Of a DNA stretch of 64,000 nucleotides, positions 16,301 to 23,964 are shown piece after piece. Position numbers and translations under genes: made by a program. Within the stretch, counting starts at the first letter, position 1. Each line of letters starts with the position of its first letter. Below the pieces are notes generated by a model. The model ran no database searches. It was not told where the DNA came from and saw only the letters and a program-made list of their open reading frames with translations. The stretch spans positions 558,001 through 622,000 of the forward strand of contig OY282519.1 in NCBI GenBank assembly GCA_958296405.1. The letters are read 5' to 3'. Source of the DNA: an uncultured Pseudomonadales bacterium. GTDB taxonomy: Bacteria > Pseudomonadota > Gammaproteobacteria > Pseudomonadales > Azotimanducaceae.

Positions 16301-17944
16301 ATGAACGGCATCGACTACATCACCGAAATACTCAAGCGCGAAGGCGTCGAGACAATGACGTGCTTCCCCTCCAATCCGCTCATCGAGAGCGCCGCCAAGG
16401 CCGGCATCCGGCCAGTGATGTTCCGCCATGAGCGCGGCGCGGTGATGGCCGCCGACGGCTTCAGCCGCACCAGCGACCGGCAGCGTTTCGGGGTGGTGGC
16501 AGTGCAAAGTCAAGCGGGCGCGGAGAACGCGATGGGCGGCTTGGCGCAGGCGTTTGCGGACAATGTGCCCATCCTCGTGCTGCCCGGCGGGGTGCTGCGC
16601 CGCGAGATCCATGTGCGTCCGAACTTCTCAGTGGCGGCCAACTATGGCGGCATCGCCAAGCAGGTGGAGGCGATCTACGACCCAGCGCAAGTGGGCGACG
16701 TGATGCGCCGCGCCTTTCACGCCCTGCGCAACGGCCCGCCGGGGCCGGTGGTGGTGGAACTCACCGCCGACGCCTGCCACGCCGAAGTGCCGGAACGCGG
16801 CTTGAGCTACGCGTCGCCAAAAGCGGCGCGGCAACAGCCCACCCAAGGAGACATTGAGGATGCCGTGACAGCGTTGCTGAACGCCGAGAAGCCCGTCATC
16901 TGGGCTGGCGCCGGCGTGTTGTTCGCGGGCGCCACGGAGGAGTTGCGCACCTTGGCGGAGCTCGTCGGCGTGCCGGTGTTTTGCACCATGCCCGGCAAGT
17001 CCGCCATGGACGAGACGCACCCCCTCGCCTTGGGCGCCGGCAGCGGCATGACCACCCTTGCCGCGCACCGCTGGCTCCAAGAAGCGGACGTGATGTTGTG
17101 CCTAGGCACGAGCCTCACCCGCACGTTCTATGGCCAGCCTGTGCGGCGCGGCAAGACGCTCATCCACAACACCGACGATCCGGCGCAAATCAACAAGGAC
17201 GAGGCCGCCGACATCGCCTTGCCGGGCGACGCGAAACTGACGCTCGCCGCGCTCATCGACACAGTGCGGGGCCGGCTCGGCGACGGCAGCGCCCGGGACG
17301 CTGCCAACGTCAAGGGCGAGATCGCCGCATTGCGCGCCGAGTGGTTGGCAACGTGGCAGCCACTGCTGCACTCCAACGAGGCGCCCCTCAACACCTACCG
17401 CGTCATCCATGAAATCGACGCCACGCTGGACCGGGACAACAGCATCGTCACCCACGACGCCGGCGCCCCGCGCGACGCGATGGTGCCGTTCTACACGGCG
17501 ACGACGCCGCACAGCTACATCGGCTGGGGCAAGACGACGCATCTCGGCTTTGGCATCCCGCTCATGATTGGCGCCAAGCTCGCCAATCCAGAGCGCTTCT
17601 GCCTCAACATGATGGGCGACGGCGCCTTCGGCATGTCTGGGCTAGACCTCGAGACTGCGGCCCGTGAAGGGCTGCCGATCACCACCGTAGTGCTGAACAA
17701 CGGCGGCATGGCCACCTACCCGCCGCAGTTCTTCCCGACGGCGCGCGAGCGCTACGGCGTTTCCAAGATGCGCGGCGACTACGCGAAGATCGCCGAGGGC
17801 ATGGGTGCAGTGGGCATCACCGTCCGCGCGGTGGAGGAAATGCGCCCAGCGCTGGAAAAGGCGCAGCGCTGCAATGCCGATGGACAAACGGTGTTGATCG
17901 ACGTGTCCTCCAACATGGAGGAGCGCCGTTCAGCCTTCAGGTGA
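16301..17944 (+). CDS. Thiamine-diphosphate-dependent enzyme, acetolactate synthase-like
   Basis: 547 residues in the three-domain ThDP fold. The N-terminal Pyr domain has FRHERGAVMAADGFSR with the catalytic Glu, followed by QSQAGAENAMGGLAQAFADNVPILVLPGG. The central domain has KPVIWAGAGVLFAGATEEL. The C-terminal PP domain has NMMGDGAFGMSGLDLETAAREGLPITTVVLNN, the GDG...NN diphosphate/Mg motif. It uses ThDP to decarboxylate or ligate a 2-keto acid. The acetolactate-synthase regulatory partner is absent and the start lacks biosynthetic IlvB features, so it is probably catabolic (glyoxylate carboligase, benzoylformate decarboxylase or oxalyl-CoA type). It has no close plus-strand partner; the SDR gene converges 46 bases after the stop. 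Confidence 0.85.
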   Translation: MNGIDYITEILKREGVETMTCFPSNPLIESAAKAGIRPVMFRHERGAVMAADGFSRTSDRQRFGVVAVQSQAGAENAMGGLAQAFADNVPILVLPGGVLRREIHVRPNFSVAANYGGIAKQVEAIYDPAQVGDVMRRAFHALRNGPPGPVVVELTADACHAEVPERGLSYASPKAARQQPTQGDIEDAVTALLNAEKPVIWAGAGVLFAGATEELRTLAELVGVPVFCTMPGKSAMDETHPLALGAGSGMTTLAAHRWLQEADVMLCLGTSLTRTFYGQPVRRGKTLIHNTDDPAQINKDEAADIALPGDAKLTLAALIDTVRGRLGDGSARDAANVKGEIAALRAEWLATWQPLLHSNEAPLNTYRVIHEIDATLDRDNSIVTHDAGAPRDAMVPFYTATTPHSYIGWGKTTHLGFGIPLMIGAKLANPERFCLNMMGDGAFGMSGLDLETAAREGLPITTVVLNNGGMATYPPQFFPTARERYGVSKMRGDYAKIAEGMGAVGITVRAVEEMRPALEKAQRCNADGQTVLIDVSSNMEERRSAFR

Positions 17945-17990
17945 CGGGCGCCGTGACGGCCAGCGCCTAGCCGTGAGCGGCCCGCAGCCG

Positions 17991-18752
17991 CTAACCGTAG
18001 ACGTCCTGCAAACGTCGCATGCCCTTCAGCCAACGGTCCGGGTCCGTCGCCTTGCGGCGCATGTACTCTTTCACGTTCTCATGCGGCAGCGCGAAGAAGC
18101 GCTCTTCCGCGATGGCGTCCACGCACACTTGCGCCACCACGTCTGGTTCAAGCATGCCATCCACCCCGGCCACGCCCGGGCCACCAGCGGTCATTCCCGT
18201 GCGCACGGCCTGTGGACAGAGCACGGTGCAACGAATGCCGTCCCGATGATGGGTGATGGACAGCCACTCGGCGAGGGCGACCGCGGCGTGTTTCGTCACC
18301 GCGTAAGTGACCGAGCCGACCTGCGTGAGCAAGCCAGCAGCGGAAGCGGTGCTGAATAGGTAACCGCCGCCACGCAACGTCATGCGCGGCACCAAGTGGC
18401 GGGCGGCCCAGACGTGGGACAGGGTGTTCACGCGCCAGATGGTGTCCCACACGTCGTCCGGCTCGTCGATGCCCTTGCCGAGGCCGATGCCGGCGTTGGA
18501 ACAGAATAGGTCGATGGGGCCCGCATCCCGCTCCGTGCGCTCGATGAGCTCGACGATGTCCGCTTCTTGGCCCACATCCACCTGCATGGAGGTGCCGCCG
18601 ATCTCATCCGCCACGGCCGCGGCGCCAGACCCGTCCAAGTCCGCCACGACGACATGCTTGGCCTGCTCCTGGCCGGCGAAAATGCGCGCCAATTCGCGCC
18701 CGATGCCGCTGGCACCGCCCGTCACCACCACCACTTTGTCCGCAACCCGCAT
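17991..18752 (-). CDS. Short-chain dehydrogenase/reductase (SDR)
   Basis: 253-residue classical SDR. Seen: cofactor motif TGGASGIGRELA, an acidic residue after the second strand (VVVADLDGSG, suggesting NAD preference), the SNAGIGLGKG equivalent of NNAG, and the active site YAVTKHAAVALAEW with Tyr and Lys. It oxidises or reduces an unidentified alcohol or ketone. The ATG at 18752 is used; a GTG three codons earlier is possible. It converges on the ThDP enzyme, and the opposite strand upstream is free of genes for about 130 bases. Confidence 0.87.
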   Translation of the reverse strand: MRVADKVVVVTGGASGIGRELARIFAGQEQAKHVVVADLDGSGAAAVADEIGGTSMQVDVGQEADIVELIERTERDAGPIDLFCSNAGIGLGKGIDEPDDVWDTIWRVNTLSHVWAARHLVPRMTLRGGGYLFSTASAAGLLTQVGSVTYAVTKHAAVALAEWLSITHHRDGIRCTVLCPQAVRTGMTAGGPGVAGVDGMLEPDVVAQVCVDAIAEERFFALPHENVKEYMRRKATDPDRWLKGMRRLQDVYG

Positions 18753-18884
18753 CCCCTGCACCCCCTGCTCAACACCCCAAGCCGGAACGCAAAGTTAGTC
18801 GGTTTGGACGACGGGCGCCAGCATTGCTCTTGACGGGACACACCGGACGATAGAGACGGCACCGTCCGCAACGGGCGCTCCGGT

Positions 18885-19157
18885 TCAATCCGGCTCCCGA
18901 CGGTACTGTTGCCTATAGGTATCGTTCGCCCTGACTCGGACCAGCTTCTCGCGAGGTCTTAGCTCAACTGTCAAGATGTTCGCCTGGCCACAGTAGACAG
19001 CAACCTGATCGCCCGGTCGAAAATGCACGTCAAGACACAGGCCCTGTACGTTGCATTCATTCAGGTCAATCAAGGGCGACAGAAACTCTCCCGGCTTCAA
19101 TAGTGCCAATAACCTCTTAGACGGGGCACGTCGGTAGCAAGGAAATTCGCCGGTCAT
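18885..19157 (-). CDS. Small hypothetical protein, last gene of the TIGR04255 operon
   Basis: 90 residues (MTGEFPCYRRAPSKRLL...VRVRANDTYRQQYRREPD). I recognise no family. A Leu/Pro-rich start (LLALLKPGEFLSPLIDLNE) leads into short beta-like strands (LCLDVHFRPGDQVAVYCGQANILTVEL), suggesting a small beta-barrel. Its base composition is lower in GC than the surrounding core genes, as in its three upstream neighbours, from which it is 36 bases away on the same strand. It may be the fourth product of that operon. Coding status rests on the operon position and lack of overlap. Confidence 0.5.
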   Translation of the reverse strand: MTGEFPCYRRAPSKRLLALLKPGEFLSPLIDLNECNVQGLCLDVHFRPGDQVAVYCGQANILTVELRPREKLVRVRANDTYRQQYRREPD

Positions 19158-19193
19158 GTTCGACCTCCAAGCATGTAGCGTTCGGCGACGTCG

Positions 19194-19586
19194 CTAGGAG
19201 AGGATTGTTAGTGTTGAAGCGCTCGCCAACCGCTTCGCGATCTCTATCCGATGCGCCTTATCATCATCCGGCCAACCCACGATGTTCGCATGGCGTTCGT
19301 GCGCCGAGGTTTCGGGCGTAACATCTAGCGGTTGAGCAGCCCGCACGGCGCTCGCCGCAAGGGTGGCGTAAGCTCTTGGATCCGGCCTATGGGCTGCTGC
19401 CAAAGACGCCAAGCTACTCGTTTCGCTCTGCGTAAGGCCGTCGATGCGGAACACCGACGTCTCCATGCTACGTGGCGGCACCATTGCCCCGTACTTCACC
19501 GCTCCATTTTGGGAGAAGTGGCGGGAGGAAAAAATGAACCGGGCGAGCTGTTCCCGATCATCAACGACGGACTTCAAGCGGCGCAA
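19194..19586 (-). CDS. Hypothetical protein, third gene of the TIGR04255 operon
   Basis: Up to 130 residues. The start is a TTG; GGAGAT is too close to the first one, so the TTG at 19577 (reading LKSVVDDREQLARFIFSS) may be used instead. Seen: DREQLARFIFSSRHFSQNGAVKYGAMVPP, an ETSVFRIDGLTQSE segment, and HANIVGWPDDDKAHRIEIAKRLA near the end. I have a memory of similar proteins in scattered bacteria but know of no assigned function. It overlaps the upstream gene by about 13 bases, a sign of translational coupling. Confidence 0.6.
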   Translation of the reverse strand: MRRLKSVVDDREQLARFIFSSRHFSQNGAVKYGAMVPPRSMETSVFRIDGLTQSETSSLASLAAAHRPDPRAYATLAASAVRAAQPLDVTPETSAHERHANIVGWPDDDKAHRIEIAKRLASASTLTILS

Positions 19587-20059
19587 ATCTCCTGCACGAG
19601 CCTCAGGACGTCTGGAAATAGCCGTCCGTCACAGCGCTCCCGGCCGAAGCGGCGGGCACCATTCGGGAACATGGCAACGAAGTGCATAATGCGGTCCGGC
19701 GAAACACTCACGATGATCGAACGCTCGCCAACTGACCAATCAAGCCCCAAGCTGCCGTCGGGCTCGGGGCAAACGACCGGGATCGGCCAACGTGGCGGCA
19801 GGTTTTTGATCACGCAGATGACCAAGTTTGCCACCTCGCCAGAAATCGGTTCAGCACCGTATCCATCCCAGTTGGACGTCCTCGCGTCTCTAGCCGTTTC
19901 TCGTACTTCGCGGATTGCCTCATTTCTCCTCACTTCCCAGATAGACTGGGACTGTAGCTGGCCCGTTTCGGCTTGCCCAAGGGCACGAGAGGCCTCGCCG
20001 ACGGCGGTCGATCTCCAAGGATCAGAGTCGGGATAGACATCTAACGCGAGCTCGCTCAC
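19574..20059 (-). CDS. Hypothetical protein, second gene of the TIGR04255 operon
   Basis: 161 residues, starting at a GTG whose last bases overlap the TGA of the upstream gene (GTGA), with GGAGG seven bases before it: a textbook coupled start. Visible blocks: ARTSNWDGYGAEPIS, then LPPRWPIPVVCPEPDGSLGLDWSVGERSIIVSVSPDRI, followed by a C-terminal helical stretch (FPDVLRLVQEICAA). The WDGYGAEP and PDGSLGLDW phrases appear conserved in proteins I recall from mobile gene cassettes, but no function is known to me. No catalytic motif, signal peptide or membrane segment is seen. Confidence 0.7.
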   Translation of the reverse strand: MSELALDVYPDSDPWRSTAVGEASRALGQAETGQLQSQSIWEVRRNEAIREVRETARDARTSNWDGYGAEPISGEVANLVICVIKNLPPRWPIPVVCPEPDGSLGLDWSVGERSIIVSVSPDRIMHFVAMFPNGARRFGRERCDGRLFPDVLRLVQEICAA

Positions 20060-20826
20060 TCGTATCCTCCTATGCAGCCATCGGTCAGGTTCTCGAAGAA
20101 GATGTCGTTCTTTGCATGCCGAAGTTGCTCAATCTGATCCCAGATAGAGTCGTCCTTGCTATCCATACCTTCAACCACCAAGAAGACGTCTATGTCGAAG
20201 ATGACCAAAGAAGTGCCGTTAACGGGACTCAAGGCGCGGCTGACGATGGCTTTCACGCTAGTGCTTGGTTGAGACAGCACGAAACGATCGATTGCAGATT
20301 CTAAACGTAGAGGTTGACGAGTTCTTGGCGCCTTGAGCGGTTCCGAGAAAAAGTCCTCTAGTGGGACGCCCGCAGGCACTTCAATCTCGTTGACGTAGCG
20401 GACACCCAGCCTAGTTACTTTCACCGACTTCAGGCCGCTGGCGTAGATATTCCAGAACGACTTTGCTTGGGTTGCCACTTGTTCCCAGCTCGGATAAGGT
20501 CTCAGCCTGCTAAATGTGAAACCATCTCGTCGCAACTGCACAACGCGGCTCTGGTCCGCAGAGGACAGTGCATAGCCCAAGAGAGCGTTGTCGTGTCTCA
20601 GCTTCGGTGACTCACCGTCCAACGCCACCTCTACCCTAGCCGAATGCACCAAGCCCTCTTCCGGGAACTCTTCCGACAGTCGCTTACGCATACTCCAGAG
20701 AGAGTCGAGGACATCCTGTTCTCCCCCCTCTACGTCGCACCGCAAGTCGATGACCGCTTCCCGAATGGGAGCATTCCCAAGCGTTCGCGCCTTGGGATGC
20801 GTGAAAGGCTGATGGAAGGTCTTCAT
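20056..20826 (-). CDS. TIGR04255-family protein, head of a four-gene operon
   Basis: 256 residues from the ATG at 20826 (MKTFHQPFTHP); an in-frame start 18 codons earlier lacks similarity. The TIGR04255 layout is visible: NAPIREAVIDLRC near the start, YALSSADQSRVVQLRRDGFTFSRLRPYPSWEQVATQAKSFWNIY, then VTRLGVRYVNEIEVP, and a C-terminal beta/alpha part with LVIFDIDVFLV and IWDQIEQLRHAKNDIFFENLTD. This sporadic family has no established function to my knowledge and often sits in accessory DNA. GC content is clearly lower than in flanking core genes. It is co-directional with three small genes through overlaps, so all four probably form one transcript. Confidence 0.8.
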   Translation of the reverse strand: MKTFHQPFTHPKARTLGNAPIREAVIDLRCDVEGGEQDVLDSLWSMRKRLSEEFPEEGLVHSARVEVALDGESPKLRHDNALLGYALSSADQSRVVQLRRDGFTFSRLRPYPSWEQVATQAKSFWNIYASGLKSVKVTRLGVRYVNEIEVPAGVPLEDFFSEPLKAPRTRQPLRLESAIDRFVLSQPSTSVKAIVSRALSPVNGTSLVIFDIDVFLVVEGMDSKDDSIWDQIEQLRHAKNDIFFENLTDGCIGGYE

Positions 20827-20976
20827 CGGGTCTGGACTCCGGCAAGATGAGGCGACGGTGGCGTGTGCGGCGTCATCCAACAGAGTGCGGCACCGGAGAG
20901 CAGGCAGAACTTATGCCACTTTCTCCCTACTTTGTCCACTAGGCCGCTTGCCCGGTGCTCGCCGCGCCCGCGCCTC

Positions 20977-22008
20977 TCAGCCAAACAACGCCATGCACCC
21001 CGTGCCGGCCAGCGCTTCATCCACGCAGGCGCGGTCTTCGGCGTCTAGGCGGGCGTACTCCTGTCGCACCCACTGCAGGCACTTGGCTTGGTAGGGGAAG
21101 GGCTGCTGCACCCACGGCCGGCCGTCGATTTCCGTCTCCACCTGCTCCGCGCCGGCGTCGATGGCGCGGGCGTTGGCGAGCAGCGCCGGCACATGGGTGC
21201 GGCCAACCTCGGTGAGCAAGGCGCGCAAGGAGTCCGGCAAGGCATCTCGATCCACCCAATGCCCAGTTTCCGGCTCGAGGCCGGAGAGGTCTTCCACTGC
21301 TTGCACCCAAGCGAGCACGCGCGGGGCGTTCGCTTCGGTGAGCCGCGATGGCGTGGGATCGAACGTGGCGAGCTGGGTCAACTGCCCGAACAGCCCGAAG
21401 TCCGCCGAGGCCGGGCGGCGGCCAAGCAGGAACGGCCCATCTTGGATGCAAGCGTTCAGGCATTGCAGGAAGCGCTCGTAGCTCGCTTCAATGACCGGCG
21501 CGGTCACTTCGTTGCTGCCGACGACATAGAGGCGCCCGATCTGCCGCTCGCGGACGAAGCGCGCTTGCGGGGCGATCTCGGCATCCGTGCCCGTCAGGTT
21601 TCGCCAGCGCGGCAGCACTTCGCCAGCGAGCTCGATGTCCGCCGCGTAATGCCAGCGGTAGTGGAACATCGCCTTGGTGAGCCACTCGTCCGCGTAGTCT
21701 TCCAGCAAGTAGTTCAGGAACGCCACTGCCGGATCTTCGGGCAAGACGCTGCGCCCGAGCGCCTCGTCCTCCAAGCGGCGGATGATTGGAGTTGAGTCCA
21801 CCACCGCCTCCAAGCCGCCATCCGGCGTCTCGAAGTAGAACGTTGGCAGGAGTTCCACCTTGGGGCGGGGCAAGTCTTCGGGCAGCGAGCCGATGCCCCC
21901 CACCAGAAAGCGGTAGGGGATGCGTCGGTAGCGGAGCACCGCGAGCATCTTGCGGGTGTACGGGGAGCCCGGTGCGCCGCGCAGGGCGATGCGTTGGCGA
22001 ATGGTCAT
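20977..22008 (-). CDS. Glutathione S-transferase-like protein
   Basis: 343 residues. The N-terminal ~85 residues form a thioredoxin-like GST domain (ALRGAPGSPYTRKMLAVLRYRRIPYRF...LPTFYFETPDGGLEAVVDSTPIIRRLED), with PTF and the DSTPI glutathione-contact motif. The rest is a long helical domain (YADEWLTKAMFHYRWHYAADIE, then GRRPASADFGLFGQLTQLATFDPTPS) plus an extra C-terminal segment ending in KCLQWVRQEYARLD. At 343 residues it is longer than a typical GST (~210-230), so it belongs to an extended, poorly known subgroup. It may conjugate or detoxify electrophiles; substrate unknown. Confidence 0.8.
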   Translation of the reverse strand: MTIRQRIALRGAPGSPYTRKMLAVLRYRRIPYRFLVGGIGSLPEDLPRPKVELLPTFYFETPDGGLEAVVDSTPIIRRLEDEALGRSVLPEDPAVAFLNYLLEDYADEWLTKAMFHYRWHYAADIELAGEVLPRWRNLTGTDAEIAPQARFVRERQIGRLYVVGSNEVTAPVIEASYERFLQCLNACIQDGPFLLGRRPASADFGLFGQLTQLATFDPTPSRLTEANAPRVLAWVQAVEDLSGLEPETGHWVDRDALPDSLRALLTEVGRTHVPALLANARAIDAGAEQVETEIDGRPWVQQPFPYQAKCLQWVRQEYARLDAEDRACVDEALAGTGCMALFG

Positions 22009-22235
22009 GGAGCGCTCCTATCGGCGTTGCGAAGGCTGCCTAGCGGCCCGGCGGCGGCTAAGGCGGGATGTCGGGCAAAGATTCTAACCGCGGCGCCTGG
22101 CCAGCCCTTTTGGCCGCCATGCCTCCGGTACACGCGCTGGCAGCGTCCCTGAACGGCCCCTAAACGCAGCGGCCAGTCGGCCCGCACGGACGCCCGCGGC
22201 GCCTATACTGCAAGCGAAATGGAATGGAGCCTCCC

Positions 22236-23921
22236 ATGAACTCACGCATGCCCCCCTTCCACCGCCGCCTCGCTTGGGCGTTGCTCGGCCTCGGCGCGTT
22301 CTGCGCCCCGTTCGCGCTCGCGCTGTCGCTGTTCGATGTCATCCAGATGACGGAGGGCGGCTACGAGGAGGCAGAGATCATCCGCCTCATGGACGTGACG
22401 GGCGCCCGCTTCGAGCTCGACGCGGACGGCGTGAAGGCGCTCAAGGAAGCGGAGGTGTCGCAAGCCATCATCGACCGGCTCCTCGACGATGGCGGCGTGG
22501 CGCCGAACGAGCACTCGGCGGCGGACGCGCAACCGCTGTTGGCGCTGCAGCAAGCAGGGCTTCCTGAAGCGTCCATCCTGAAGTTCGTCCGCCATCGCAA
22601 CATGTGCGAGGCCCTTGACGACGAGGCCGCCGACGGGTTGCGTGACGCGGGTTTCACCGCAGCGTTTTTCGATGGCTTTGCGAACCTCGTGGCTGAATGT
22701 CAACGGGCTCGTCTGGCGCGGGCGCCCGTGGAGCCGGCGCTGCCACCCAGCGCCTATGTCGAAGACGCATCGGCGCACGATGAGCCAGAACACACGGCGC
22801 ACACCGTCATCATCCGCGAGTACCCTCATTGGCGCGATCGCTACCACCCGCTGCGCTATGAGCGCTATCCGACTTGGTACCCCGTTTACATCTACCGAGA
22901 CCATCGCGGTTATCGGGGGCATCGCTTTCGCGACCGGCATCGGCATGACCGGCGCCATCGGGGCGATCGTGACCGGCGCCGCAGGGACGACCGGCATCGC
23001 GACCGCCCACGCAGACAGGCAGAAACAGAAACCGAGCACCCAACAGCCGTGGCCGCTGCGGAACCCCGCCATGAACCGTGGGTGACGTCTCGTCCGGCAC
23101 CTTTGGACGGGCCGCCAACACGGCTCCTGCCGGCGGAATCGACCCATGCAGCGGCGCGACCCAAGCCACCGCGCGCGCCAATTCCCAGAGCGCCAGATGC
23201 CCCCATCCCAACGCCCGATGCAGTGGATGGCCCCGCCCCCGGCGCGCTGACGTTGCAGCCGATCATGTCCAGCTCGCCACGCGGACTCTCGCGTTCGGCC
23301 CGGCCGACACGCGGCACCGCGCCGGCCGCCAGCGGGCGACGGGGCACCCATCAAGCTCCGGCGACGACGCTGCCAGCGCGGCCAAAGCCGACCATTACGC
23401 GGAGCCAAACTCCAACGCCCAGAGTTGAGACAGCGCCGACCACATCTTGGCGCGCGACAGCAAACCCCCGCGTGGCGCCACGGCCATCCCTTCACGCCAC
23501 CCGCAGTGAGCCGCGCAGGGCACCACAAGCGCGGCGCTCAGCCACACCGGCGCCGCGGCCAACTTCAGCGCCGCGCGCCATTGGCGGGGGGAGCAGGGCC
23601 GCACCGCCCGCATCTTCCGCGCGGTTGCCGAACATGAACACCCTGCCGACGCGGCCGTTGGCCGGCGCTTCCCCGCGGCGACCACCGGCAGCTATCTCCG
23701 CGCCGCGCAGGGGCCCGCCACGCCACGTTCCAAGAGCGGCCATCCCGCGCCCAGCGACCGCGCCGCGAGCTCGGCCAACGCCGCGCCCAACTCCCCGCGC
23801 TGCACCGCCACGAGCTCGGCCAACGCCGCGCGCAGCCCCCAGAGCGGCACCGCCGCGGGTGGCGCCGCCACGGCGGGTGGTCGCACCTCCAAAGCACAAC
23901 GACGCGCACAGCAGACGGTGA
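22236..23921 (+). CDS. Exported protein with N-terminal repeat domain and long Pro/Arg/Ala-rich tail
   Basis: 561 residues, unrecognised. The ATG at 22236 (GGAG upstream; a TATACT lies 27 bases before it) begins a signal peptide, RRLAWALLGLGAFCAPFALA. Residues ~30-160 hold two weakly similar ~50-residue helical units, MTEGGYEEAEIIRLMDVTGARFELDADGVKAL... and LQQAGLPEASILKFVRHRNMCEALDDEAADGL. A middle part has Tyr/Arg/His-rich (HPLRYERYPTWYPVYIYRDHRGYRG) and then very basic (HRHDRRHRGDRDRRRR) segments. From ~270 to the end it is low-complexity Pro/Arg/Ala/Thr. The basic, disordered tail would suit binding to a polyanion such as peptidoglycan, DNA or LPS; this is a guess. The reading frame is fully open and GC-rich, so part of the tail's composition may reflect GC pressure. 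Confidence 0.65.
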   Translation: MNSRMPPFHRRLAWALLGLGAFCAPFALALSLFDVIQMTEGGYEEAEIIRLMDVTGARFELDADGVKALKEAEVSQAIIDRLLDDGGVAPNEHSAADAQPLLALQQAGLPEASILKFVRHRNMCEALDDEAADGLRDAGFTAAFFDGFANLVAECQRARLARAPVEPALPPSAYVEDASAHDEPEHTAHTVIIREYPHWRDRYHPLRYERYPTWYPVYIYRDHRGYRGHRFRDRHRHDRRHRGDRDRRRRDDRHRDRPRRQAETETEHPTAVAAAEPRHEPWVTSRPAPLDGPPTRLLPAESTHAAARPKPPRAPIPRAPDAPIPTPDAVDGPAPGALTLQPIMSSSPRGLSRSARPTRGTAPAASGRRGTHQAPATTLPARPKPTITRSQTPTPRVETAPTTSWRATANPRVAPRPSLHATRSEPRRAPQARRSATPAPRPTSAPRAIGGGSRAAPPASSARLPNMNTLPTRPLAGASPRRPPAAISAPRRGPPRHVPRAAIPRPATAPRARPTPRPTPRAAPPRARPTPRAAPRAAPPRVAPPRRVVAPPKHNDAHSRR

Positions 23922-23934
23922 AAGCGCCGCAAAA

Positions 23935-23950
23935 CTGATATTGCATACAG
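23935..23950 (+). promoter_or_regulatory. LexA/SOS box upstream of dinB
   Basis: CTG-N10-CAG with an AT-rich centre and matching A/T flanks (AACTGATATTGCATACAGTA at 23933-23952), close to the gammaproteobacterial LexA consensus. It ends 14 bases before the dinB ATG, where repressor would block transcription start. A TTG inside the box at 23941 could in theory start translation, but the ATG at 23965 fits better. Confidence 0.85.
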
Positions 23951-23964
23951 TATCATGCGAGGCC

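Noticed and set aside
22242-23528. A 428-codon minus-strand frame opposite the Pro/Arg-rich exported protein
   Set aside because: It has no start context, its composition mirrors the plus-strand gene, and no family motif is visible. The plus frame has signal peptide and RBS.
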